Source: Aliiroseovarius sp.
GTDB taxonomy: Bacteria; Pseudomonadota; Alphaproteobacteria; Rhodobacterales; Rhodobacteraceae
Length of the DNA stretch: 54,911 nucleotides
Reading direction: 5' to 3'
Assembly (NCBI RefSeq): GCF_030148435.1
Contig: NZ_JASBTN010000011.1
Location: forward strand, 1 to 54,911
Part shown: positions 47,079 through 54,911 of the stretch, in pieces
Layout: the number at the start of each line of letters is the position of its first letter
How positions within the stretch are numbered: the first letter of the stretch is position 1
Program-made: the position numbers and the translations under genes
Notes under the pieces: generated by a model
What the model saw: only the letters and a program-made list of their open reading frames with translations
Told to the model about the DNA's origin: nothing
Database searches by the model: none

Positions 47079-47513
47079 ATGTACAGACGTGGATTTCTGA
47101 TACTGGGCGGGGCCGCAGGGGTGGCCGGCTTCGGGGCGGTGTTGCTGAAGACCGCGCAGGGGTTTGCCGAGGTGGGGTTTTCCCATGTGCCCCTGTCGGT
47201 GGACGAGATGCGTGCACGCGGTGCCCTGATCGTCGATATCCGCACCCCGTCCGAATGGGCGCTGACCGGGGTGATCGAAGGGGCGGAACTGGTGACGTTC
47301 CAAGGGGCGAGCAGCTTTGCCGGCTCATTCATGGCGGCGCTGGGCGACAAGATCGCGGACGGGCGTGATGTGGTGCTGATCTGCCGGTCCGGCAACCGGA
47401 GCCAGACCGCAGCGGGGGCGCTGGCCGGACGGATCCCGAACAAGGTGATCTCGGTCGCGGGCGGCATGAAGCGGCTGATGCTGGAAGGGTACAGGCCGGT
47501 GGCGGTGAGCTAG
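47079..47513 (+). CDS. Tat-exported single-domain rhodanese
   Basis: 144 residues from ATG 47079, with GGAGG 5 bp upstream; ATG 47067 is an alternative that adds four residues. The N-terminus Y-R-R-G-F-L-I-L-G-G fits a twin-arginine signal, with a hydrophobic region up to about residue 22. The rhodanese domain has D-I-R-T-P-S-E-W near residue 50 and the active loop C-R-S-G-N-R near 106. It probably works in the periplasm on sulfane sulfur or as a thiol carrier. It is divergent from the HAD gene. Confidence 0.87.
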   Translation: MYRRGFLILGGAAGVAGFGAVLLKTAQGFAEVGFSHVPLSVDEMRARGALIVDIRTPSEWALTGVIEGAELVTFQGASSFAGSFMAALGDKIADGRDVVLICRSGNRSQTAAGALAGRIPNKVISVAGGMKRLMLEGYRPVAVS

Positions 47514-47582
47514 GCGCGCCGCACCCATCGGGCGAATGCGAAGACGGGCCTTGCGCAGCCCGCTTCCGTCAGGCCACTCACA

Positions 47583-47616
47583 GAAAAAGACCCCGCCGGA
47601 TCGCTCCGACGGGGCC
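47583..47616 (-). terminator. Terminator of ppaC
   Basis: CCCCG-c-CGGA and TCCG-a-CGGGG arms form a long GC stem with a 4-nt loop. A run of A residues on the left side gives a T-run after the stem on the minus strand. Confidence 0.87.
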
Positions 47617-47637
47617 TTCGTATCGAGGGTATCCCGA

Positions 47638-48558
47638 TCAGACCTTCAGGTTGGGGATGATCTGCTTTTTGCGGCTCACCACGCCCGGCAGGATCACGGC
47701 GTCGCCTGTGGCCTCGATGGCGAAGCTTTTCGAGGCCACGGTTTTCACCAGGTCGTTCGGGACCAGCAGGGTGGATTCCTCGTTCAGGATGTCGACGACG
47801 AAGAGCAGCACCTGGTCGACGCCATCCTCGGCGGCCACGGACACCATGCTCTCCATCAGGCTGGCCTTGCGATCCAGCACGGTCGCGGGCGAGGTGGTTT
47901 CCAGGACCGAGACGCGGAACTTGGTGCCGTCGACTTCGTATTCCTTCGAGTCCATGCGCAGAAGCTCGGCATCCGAGAAGGAGGACACGTCCGACTTGGC
48001 CGCGAACATCTCGGCGGCATAGTCCGGGATCGAGATGCCCAGCTCGGTGGCCAGGTGGGTGGCCACTTCGCGGTCACGGTCGGTGGTGGTGGGCGAGCGG
48101 AACTCCAGCGTGTCGGACAGGATGCAGGTCAGCATCGCGCATTTGATGTTCTCAGGCATCTTCGCGGCATCGTCGCCCATCAGGTCGAACATGATGGTCG
48201 CGGTGCAGGCCACCGGACGGATGGTGATGTCGATCGGGCCCTTGGTCTCCAACCCGCCGACCAGCTTGTGGTGGTCGATGATCTGGCTCACGTCGGCGCC
48301 GTTGATATTGGCGGGCAACTCGGCCGGGTTGTTGGTGTCGACGACGACGCAGGGCTGGTCGTCGGCCACGTCGGCGATGATCTCCAGCATGTCGAAGCCC
48401 CAGCGTTCGAGCATGAAGGCGGCTTCGGTGTTGGGCTGGCCCAGCAGGACGGGCTTGGCGGGGATGCCTTTCACCTCGTTCAGGTACCAGGACCAGATCA
48501 GCGGCGAGCCGGTCGAGTCGGTGTCGGGAGATTTGTGGCCGAAAACAAGCGTGGTCAT
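47638..48558 (-). CDS. ppaC: Manganese-dependent inorganic pyrophosphatase (family II)
   Basis: 306 residues. The ATG at 48558 gives the classic start T-L-V-F-G-H-K-S-P-D-T-D-S. The DHH motif is in Q-I-I-D-H-H-K-L near residue 94, and the substrate-binding S-R-K-K-Q is near the C-terminus. It hydrolyses pyrophosphate. Family II enzymes are much less common in Proteobacteria than family I. Whether a family I ppa is also present cannot be seen here. Confidence 0.94.
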   Translation of the reverse strand: MTTLVFGHKSPDTDSTGSPLIWSWYLNEVKGIPAKPVLLGQPNTEAAFMLERWGFDMLEIIADVADDQPCVVVDTNNPAELPANINGADVSQIIDHHKLVGGLETKGPIDITIRPVACTATIMFDLMGDDAAKMPENIKCAMLTCILSDTLEFRSPTTTDRDREVATHLATELGISIPDYAAEMFAAKSDVSSFSDAELLRMDSKEYEVDGTKFRVSVLETTSPATVLDRKASLMESMVSVAAEDGVDQVLLFVVDILNEESTLLVPNDLVKTVASKSFAIEATGDAVILPGVVSRKKQIIPNLKV

Positions 48559-48658
48559 GGGGTCCATCCGTATCTGGTCGATTTTGCGCGTCTTATAGGC
48601 GCGGGGAGGGGGCTTGTCACGGGTGTTCGCGCTCGCAGAAACGGGCTAATGTCCGCCC

Positions 48659-49297
48659 ATGGCAGGGATCAAGGAAACCGAGCTTTACGCCCCCGTGAAA
48701 GCCTGGCTGGAGGGGATGGGCTATGAGGTCAAGGGCGAGGTCGGCGCGGCGGATGTCGTCGCCCTGCGCGAGGGTGCGGAGCCGCTGGTGGTGGAGTTGA
48801 AGACCGGCTTCTCGCTGACCCTGCTGCAACAGGCCTGCGCGCGCCAGGCGGTGACGGATGCGGTCTATGTCGCGGTGCCGCGCTGGACGGGCAAGGCGGG
48901 ATGGCGCGCCTTCAAGGGAAACACGGGATTGTGCAAGAGATTGGGGCTGGGCGTACTCTCCGTGCGGCTGAAGGATGGATTTGTGCAAGTCCACGCGGAT
49001 CCCGGCCCGTACCAGCCGCGCAAGTCGGCGCTGCGAAAGTCCCGTTTGCTGGGCGAATTTGCCAAACGCGCCGGCGACCCGAACCAAGGCGGCACGCGGG
49101 GCAGGGTGGTGACGGCCTATCGGCAGGATGCAGAGCGCTGCCGGGACTATCTGGCCGAACATGGGGCCGCCCGCGGGCGGGACGTGGCCAGGGCGACCGG
49201 GGTCGAGAAGGCCACGACGATCATGCGGGACAATCATTACGGCTGGTTCGAAAAGGTGGAGACGGGCGTCTATCGCCTGTTCGATGTCTCGGAGTGA
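48659..49297 (+). CDS. DUF2161 protein with PD-(D/E)XK-like nuclease fold
   Basis: 212 residues. The N-terminal half has a PD-(D/E)XK pattern: Asp32 in G-A-A-D-V-V, then Glu46-Leu-Lys48 in V-V-E-L-K-T-G, and a Q-Q-A helix. The C-terminal part (about 150-212) looks like a winged helix, with G-R-D-V-A-R-A-T-G-V-E-K-A near residue 172 and W-F-x-K-V near the end. This combination suggests a DNA- or RNA-acting enzyme. DUF2161 proteins are sometimes labelled phosphodiesterases, without firm evidence known to me. It is divergent from ppaC. Confidence 0.83.
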   Translation: MAGIKETELYAPVKAWLEGMGYEVKGEVGAADVVALREGAEPLVVELKTGFSLTLLQQACARQAVTDAVYVAVPRWTGKAGWRAFKGNTGLCKRLGLGVLSVRLKDGFVQVHADPGPYQPRKSALRKSRLLGEFAKRAGDPNQGGTRGRVVTAYRQDAERCRDYLAEHGAARGRDVARATGVEKATTIMRDNHYGWFEKVETGVYRLFDVSE

Positions 49298-49317
49298 GGC
49301 TCCGGGAGAATTGATCG

Positions 49318-49337
49318 GGACCGGTATCCGGTCCTTT
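49318..49337 (+). terminator. Weak terminator after the DUF2161 gene
   Basis: GGACCGG-tat-CCGGTCC is a perfect 7-bp stem followed by only TTT, 20 bp past the stop. Confidence 0.55.
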
Positions 49338-49575
49338 CCCCGGTGTGGACGGGCGGGATTCGCAAGGGTGCGCTCATGAACCGGGTTGCGCCAGATATGC
49401 GCGCGATATTCGGGGGCTGACGGTCGCGCGCCACGAGGTTCAGGTGGAGGCGCGCGCGGTTGATCCGGGCGTTCGGGGAGCAGAGACCTTCGTTGCGTCG
49501 CCGTGTCGTTTCTTCTGTGACCTGACCGTCGGGATCGGTTGCTGCACTGCGGCGGAAAAAGTTTTGGCCGATTTG

Positions 49576-49604
49576 TTGACAGGCCCAAATCGCCCCCCTA
49601 ACTA
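49576..49604 (+). promoter_or_regulatory. groESL promoter
   Basis: A consensus -35 TTGACA (49576-49581) and TAACTA (49599-49604) are spaced 17 bp, just upstream of the CIRCE element. The start of transcription would fall at or near the CIRCE. Confidence 0.75.
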
Positions 49605-49611
49605 TGCGCCG

Positions 49612-49638
49612 TTAGCACTCGCGCTGAATGAGTGCTAA
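49612..49638. promoter_or_regulatory. CIRCE element (HrcA operator)
   Basis: TTAGCACTC-N9-GAGTGCTAA is a perfect match to CIRCE. It lies about 40 bp upstream of groES. HrcA repressor, folded by GroEL, would bind here and be released on heat stress. Confidence 0.97.
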
Positions 49639-49677
49639 CACCGAATTAACGTAACTGAGCTTAGGGAGTCTCAGACA

Positions 49678-49965
49678 ATGGCATTCACTCCGCTGCATGA
49701 CCGCGTGCTGGTCCGCCGTGTGGAAAGCGACGAAAAAACCGCTGGTGGGCTGATCATCCCCGACAGCGCCAAGGAAAAGCCGGCCGAGGGCCTGGTTGTG
49801 GCCGTGGGCGCCGGTGCCCGTGACGACGATGGCGACCGCATCGCCCTGGACGTCAAGGAAGGCGACAAGATCCTGTTCGGCAAATGGTCGGGGACCGAGA
49901 TCACGATCGACGGCGAAGAGCTGCTGATCATGAAGGAAAGCGACATCATGGGCGTTCTGTCCTGA
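49678..49965 (+). CDS. groES: Co-chaperonin GroES
   Basis: 95 residues, full length. It has [12 protein letters not shown] near the start, the mobile loop around residue 20 with T-A-G-G-L-I-I-P, and [10 protein letters not shown] near residue 65. It caps the GroEL ring. It is the first gene of groESL under CIRCE control. Confidence 0.97.
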   Translation: MAFTPLHDRVLVRRVESDEKTAGGLIIPDSAKEKPAEGLVVAVGAGARDDDGDRIALDVKEGDKILFGKWSGTEITIDGEELLIMKESDIMGVLS

Positions 49966-49987
49966 TCGCCTGCCCCTTCAAACCTGA

Positions 49988-51661
<1,674 letters not shown>

Positions 51662-51694
51662 TCCCAAGTCCGCAGGACTTGTGATGCGATAGTG

Positions 51695-51720
51695 CAAAGG
51701 CGCCTACGGGCGCCTTTGTC
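51695..51720 (+). terminator. First groESL terminator
   Basis: CAAAGGCGCC-tacg-GGCGCCTTTG is a perfect 10-bp stem, 33 bp past the groEL stop. It has a short T-rich tail. Confidence 0.8.
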
Positions 51721-51738
51721 ACGAAAGCTGCCCGGCGA

Positions 51739-51786
51739 CAGGCGATTGGGCCTCTTGGCCCAATCTGCCGAAAGGGTCATCGCCTG
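51739..51786. other. Nested palindrome between the two groESL terminators
   Basis: GATTGGGCC-tctt-GGCCCAATC (51744-51765) is enclosed by CAGGCGAT (51739-51746) and ATCGCCTG (51779-51786); the two pairings share bases and so are alternatives. The function is unknown. Confidence 0.5.
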
Positions 51787-51791
51787 ACAAA

Positions 51792-51828
51792 AACGCAAAG
51801 GCGTCCCCCGGGGCGCCTTTGTTGCGTT
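51792..51828 (+). terminator. Second terminator with the same stem as the first
   Basis: CAAAGGCG (51796-51803) pairs with CGCCTTTG (51814-51821), with flanking AACGC/GCGTT pairing past a 2-nt bulge. The stem core is the same as that of the first terminator about 100 bp upstream. Confidence 0.7.
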
Positions 51829-51883
51829 CGGGCCGGGCGGTATCATGACTTCCCCCGGGCGGCCCGGCAGGCTAGCGTCACCC

Positions 51884-52708
51884 ATGCGCCTGATCCTGCT
51901 GACCGCCCTCACCATGCTGGCCTTTGCAGCCAACTCGATCCTGAACCGCGCGGCCCTGGCCGGGGGCGAGGCGGGGCCTGCGAGCTTTGCGGCCCTGCGG
52001 CTGGTGTCGGGGGCGGTGGTGCTGTGCCTGTTGGTGGCCCTCAGGGATCCCGGGCGGGTGCGGCGGGCGCTTGACGCGGGCAATGCGGGGGCGCTGGCCC
52101 TTTATGTGCTGGGGTTTTCCTTTGCCTATGTGAGCCTGGACGCGGGCGTGGGGGCGTTGATCCTGTTCGGTGGCGTGCAGGTGACGATGTTCGCGGGGGC
52201 GCTGATCGGCGGTGAACCTGTGCCGCGCGCGCGCTGGCTGGGCGCGGGCGTTGCCCTGGCGGGGCTGGGCGTGCTGGTCTGGCCGGGAACCGGGGTTTCG
52301 CTGCCCCTGTCCGGCGTGGCCCTGATGCTGGCCGCGGCGGTGGGCTGGGGCCTTTATTCCCTGCGCGGGCGGGGCGGGGCGGACCCGCTGGCCACCACGG
52401 CGGCGAGTTTCCTTCTGGCGGTGCCTGCCGGTTTGCTGGTCTTTCTGCTGCTGCCCGACGGCATGTCCCCGGTGGGCGCGGCCCTGGCCGTGACCTCCGG
52501 TGCGATGACCTCGGGGCTGGGCTATGCGCTATGGTACACGGTCCTGCCCGGGCTCGGCGCCACCCGGGCGGCGGTTGCGCAGCTGAGCGTACCGCTGATC
52601 GCGGCAGCGGGCGGGCTGGCCCTGGGCGAGGCCCTGAGCGGGCGGTTAGTCGTGGCGGCGGTGCTGGTTCTGGGCGGGGTCGGCCTGTCGTTGCGACCCG
52701 GGCGATGA
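51884..52708 (+). CDS. EamA/DMT-family transporter
   Basis: 274 residues from the ATG at 51884; the upstream in-frame ATG (51845) would add a hydrophilic leader before the first helix. It has about ten membrane helices in two EamA repeats (about 1-130 and 140-270), with N-R-A-A-L-A near residue 20 and [11 protein letters not shown] near 240. It is likely an exporter of small metabolites. The substrate cannot be predicted. Confidence 0.87.
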   Translation: MRLILLTALTMLAFAANSILNRAALAGGEAGPASFAALRLVSGAVVLCLLVALRDPGRVRRALDAGNAGALALYVLGFSFAYVSLDAGVGALILFGGVQVTMFAGALIGGEPVPRARWLGAGVALAGLGVLVWPGTGVSLPLSGVALMLAAAVGWGLYSLRGRGGADPLATTAASFLLAVPAGLLVFLLLPDGMSPVGAALAVTSGAMTSGLGYALWYTVLPGLGATRAAVAQLSVPLIAAAGGLALGEALSGRLVVAAVLVLGGVGLSLRPGR

Positions 52709-52853
52709 GGCAGCCGCCCTGCGTCATGCACCGGGGCAGAGGCCTCGCGGGCATGGTCGCTCACCGGACGTCACCCGCAGGAACGGGAAGGTTTTTCCAG
52801 CCTGTGACGCCCTGCCACTCCCCAAATCCGGGCCGCGCCCCTATCTTGGTGGC

Positions 52854-53594
52854 ATGAAACGTATCCTGGGAGCCCTGATCCTGAGCCTCCTGCCTGTCCC
52901 GGCGCTGGCCGATTGCGTGATCCTGCTGCACGGGCTGGCACGCAGCCCGACGTCCCTGCTGGTGATGGAGGAAGCTCTGCGCCAGGAGGGGTATGATGTG
53001 GTGAACCTTGGCTATCCCTCGACCGAGGCGCCGATCGAGGTGCTGGTCCAGGCCGCGATCCCCCCCGCGCTGATGATGTGCGGCGACCAGAAGGTGCATT
53101 TCGTCACCCACTCGATGGGCGGCATCCTGGCCCGGGTCTGGTTGCAGGACAATCGCCCGGCCAAGATGGGGCGCGTGGTGATGATGGCGCCGCCGAACCA
53201 GGGCAGCGAGCTGGTGGATGCGTTCGGCGACATGGAGCCGTTCGAATGGCTGAATGGACCTGCCGGATTGCAATTGGGAACGGGGGATGACTCCGTACCG
53301 AAGGCCACCGGTCTGCCTGCGTTCGAGCTGGGCGTGATCGCCGGGAACCGGTCGATGAACCCGATCTATTCGGCGATGATCGAGGGCGAGGATGATGGCA
53401 AGGTCAGCGTGGAAAGCACACGGATCGCTGGAATGACCGACCATATCGTGCTGCCTGTCACCCATACGTTCATGATGGTGAACCCGCTGGTCATCGCCCA
53501 GGTGATCGGTTTTCTGGAAAACGGCAAGTTCGAACAAGGGCTGACCCTGGCCACGGTGCTGGACCGGATCGCGCGCGAAGCCGGGTATCGCTGA
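52854..53594 (+). CDS. Secreted alpha/beta hydrolase (lipase-like)
   Basis: 246 residues. The signal peptide (residues 1-19) ends at A-L-A. The mature start [10 protein letters not shown] gives the oxyanion HG motif. The nucleophile lies in T-H-S-M-G-G near residue 85 and M-A-P-P-N-Q-G-S near 112 is typical of the LipA/PGAP1-like group. The probable catalytic His is near residue 204 (V-T-H-T-F-M). It should act in the periplasm on a lipid or ester. It converges with hemN. Confidence 0.87.
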   Translation: MKRILGALILSLLPVPALADCVILLHGLARSPTSLLVMEEALRQEGYDVVNLGYPSTEAPIEVLVQAAIPPALMMCGDQKVHFVTHSMGGILARVWLQDNRPAKMGRVVMMAPPNQGSELVDAFGDMEPFEWLNGPAGLQLGTGDDSVPKATGLPAFELGVIAGNRSMNPIYSAMIEGEDDGKVSVESTRIAGMTDHIVLPVTHTFMMVNPLVIAQVIGFLENGKFEQGLTLATVLDRIAREAGYR

Positions 53595-53662
53595 ACCCGG
53601 TGCGCCCCGCCCGGCGGGTGTCATTCCCCGCACGCCGGGCAGCACAGGGGCGACACGAAGAA

Positions 53663-53691
53663 ACGCCCCCGAAGCCAGGCTGCGGGGGCGT
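53663..53691 (-). terminator. Terminator of hemN
   Basis: ACGCCCCCG and CGGGGGCGT arms flank an 11-nt loop. On the minus strand the stem is followed by TTCTTCG. It lies between the converging lipase-like gene and hemN. Confidence 0.75.
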
Positions 53692-53725
53692 ATCCGTTTC
53701 TGCTCGATTATCCTTGTGAGCGGGA

Positions 53726-54911
53726 TCAGACCGCCTGGCTATGTCCCGAGGCGTTCATCTCGTAGGCGTCGAAATGGCGTGCGATGATGCGGGCCAGCGG
53801 CTTTGCATGCTCCTTGATGGTCAGGACGCCGTCTTTCAGGGTGGTGGTGTCCGGCAGCGCCTCTTCGAGGCCCGCGCACATCGCCACAAGCTCGTCGAGG
53901 CTGGCATCCAGCTCACGGGCAACCTGGTTCAGGTCGGCGCGGAAGTCGCAGAGGATCAGTTCGATGATACGGCCGCGCAGGTGGTCGTCGCGGTCGAACA
54001 CGTGCCCCCGGGCCGAGGCCAGTTCCCCCGCGCGCACGCGGCCCTGGTACTTGCCGGTGGCCGGTTCGTTCTGCGCAAAGCCTTGCGGGTAGCGGCTGAT
54101 CGAACTGGCGCCGACACCGATCAGCACTTCTGACTTGTCCTCGGTATAGCCCTGAAAGTTGCGGCGCATGGTGCCGTTCTGATGGGCGATTTCGAGCCCG
54201 TCGGAGGGCAGGGCGAAATGGTCGATGCCAATCTCGGCGAACCCGTCGGCGAGGAACAGGTCGCGGGCGGTGTTGAACAGCTCCAGCCGACCCTCGGGCG
54301 AGGGCAGCGCTTCGGTCGGGATCAGGGTCTGGCGCTTGGCCATCCACGGCACATGGGCATAGCCGAACAGCGCCACGCGGTCCGGGCCCAGCGACAGGAG
54401 CTTCTGCACCGAATCGGACATGCGCGCCCTGGTCTGGTGCGGCAACCCGTAAAGGATGTCCGCGTTCAGCGAGGTGATGCCGCGTTCGCGCAGCCCGTCC
54501 ACCGCGTCCTTGGTGATCTCGTAGCTCTGCGGGCGGCCGATCACTTCCTGGATCATCGGGTCGAAATCCTGCACCCCGATCGAGGCACGGGTCATGCCGG
54601 CGGCGGCGAGCGCGTCGAGCCGTGCCTCGTCGATCTCGTTCGGGTCGATCTCGACCGAGAACTCGGCGTCATCGCTCATGGTGAAATGCTGGCGGACGGC
54701 ATTGGCGAGGTCGGTGGTGGCCTCGGGGCCGAGGAGGGTGGGCGTGCCGCCACCCCAATGCAGGCGCGCGACCTCGACGCCCTCGGGCAGGAGCGCGCCG
54801 ACCTGGGCGATCTCCTGTTTCAGGGTGGCGACATAGGCCAGAACGGGGTCGTCGGAATTGACGCCTTGCGTGCGGCAGGCGCAGAACCAGCAGAGTCTGC
54901 GGCAGAACGGC
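53726..54911 (-). CDS. hemN: Oxygen-independent coproporphyrinogen III oxidase (5' end outside window)
   Basis: About 394 residues are visible; the start lies beyond the right edge. At the N-terminal end of the visible part is the radical-SAM motif C-R-R-L-C-W-F-C (C-x3-C-x2-C), with a fourth Cys two residues on (C-A-C), as in HemN. G-G-G-T-P-T and E-I-D-P-N-E follow, then the HemN C-terminal domain. It makes protoporphyrinogen IX precursors without oxygen, using SAM and a 4Fe-4S cluster. In the Rhodobacteraceae hemN is typically FNR-regulated; the promoter is not in view. Confidence 0.93.
   Translation of the reverse strand, partial: PFCRRLCWFCACRTQGVNSDDPVLAYVATLKQEIAQVGALLPEGVEVARLHWGGGTPTLLGPEATTDLANAVRQHFTMSDDAEFSVEIDPNEIDEARLDALAAAGMTRASIGVQDFDPMIQEVIGRPQSYEITKDAVDGLRERGITSLNADILYGLPHQTRARMSDSVQKLLSLGPDRVALFGYAHVPWMAKRQTLIPTEALPSPEGRLELFNTARDLFLADGFAEIGIDHFALPSDGLEIAHQNGTMRRNFQGYTEDKSEVLIGVGASSISRYPQGFAQNEPATGKYQGRVRAGELASARGHVFDRDDHLRGRIIELILCDFRADLNQVARELDASLDELVAMCAGLEEALPDTTTLKDGVLTIKEHAKPLARIIARHFDAYEMNASGHSQAV

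Larger units (their letters stand above)
49298..49677. other. 380-bp region upstream of groES
   Basis: It begins with a hairpin after the DUF2161 gene (49318-49334) and ends with the groESL promoter and CIRCE (listed separately). Nothing recognisable lies between about 49340 and 49570. Confidence 0.55.

Overview
The window is GC-rich, densely coding chromosomal DNA from an alphaproteobacterium, most likely a Rhodobacteraceae/Roseobacter-group member. The case for this is the F1-only atpHAGDC operon (F0 genes elsewhere), a TIGR01459-type HAD hydrolase followed by maoC and ribF, DUF2125/DUF2161/DUF2478/DUF938 proteins, an H-type lectin, OppABCDF and TRAP transporters, and a CIRCE-controlled groESL. 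No rRNA, tRNA, CRISPR array, insertion sequence or prophage gene was seen. The assignment rests on protein resemblance and gene order from memory, not on a search.

Layout. 1-2.6 kb is an anaerobic block: the 3' end of ubiU, ubiV (O2-independent ubiquinone hydroxylation), a DUF2478 gene, a perfect FNR box, and an Fnr-type regulator that keeps three of the four Fe-S cysteines. A palindromic repeat-like element follows. 3.2-8.7 kb is an oppABCDF peptide ABC transporter. 9.1-12.1 kb is a DctPQM TRAP transporter. 12.1-18.0 kb looks like a catabolic unit for 5-aminovalerate/glutarate (lysine degradation): a class III CoA-transferase and an XRE-cupin regulator on the minus strand, divergent from a DavT/GabT aminotransferase, glutaryl-CoA dehydrogenase and an aldehyde dehydrogenase. 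18.0-20.0 kb is an Lrp-family regulator divergent from an unassigned class V PLP enzyme. 20.1-24.6 kb holds hisC, a TyrA-type dehydrogenase, an extensin-family secreted protein, DUF2125 and chaC.

24.7-27.9 kb carries the most unusual pair: a MotA/TolQ/ExbB-like membrane protein and a MotB-like partner with a conserved membrane aspartate, a roughly 500-residue predicted coiled coil and a C-terminal OmpA peptidoglycan-binding domain. It resembles a proton-driven stator, but no flagellar, Tol, TonB or Zorya effector gene is nearby. Next come clpA, gloB, two methyltransferases, the F1-ATPase operon (33.6-38.5 kb), a Tet-family MFS carrier, the H-type lectin, and prs. After that lie a DsbA-fold isomerase and alpha/beta hydrolase pair, a minus-strand ribF/ycgN/ltaE group, maoC and the HAD hydrolase, and a Tat-type rhodanese. 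The window ends with ppaC, a PD-(D/E)XK-like DUF2161 protein, groESL with promoter and CIRCE, an EamA transporter, a secreted lipase-like hydrolase, and hemN running off the right end.

The anaerobic theme recurs at both edges: ubiUV/Fnr on the left, and O2-independent coproporphyrinogen oxidase on the right. Most remaining genes are core metabolism. The best candidates for undescribed biology are the MotAB-like pair, the Fnr-type regulator with its incomplete cluster site, the DUF2161 protein and the orphan lectin.
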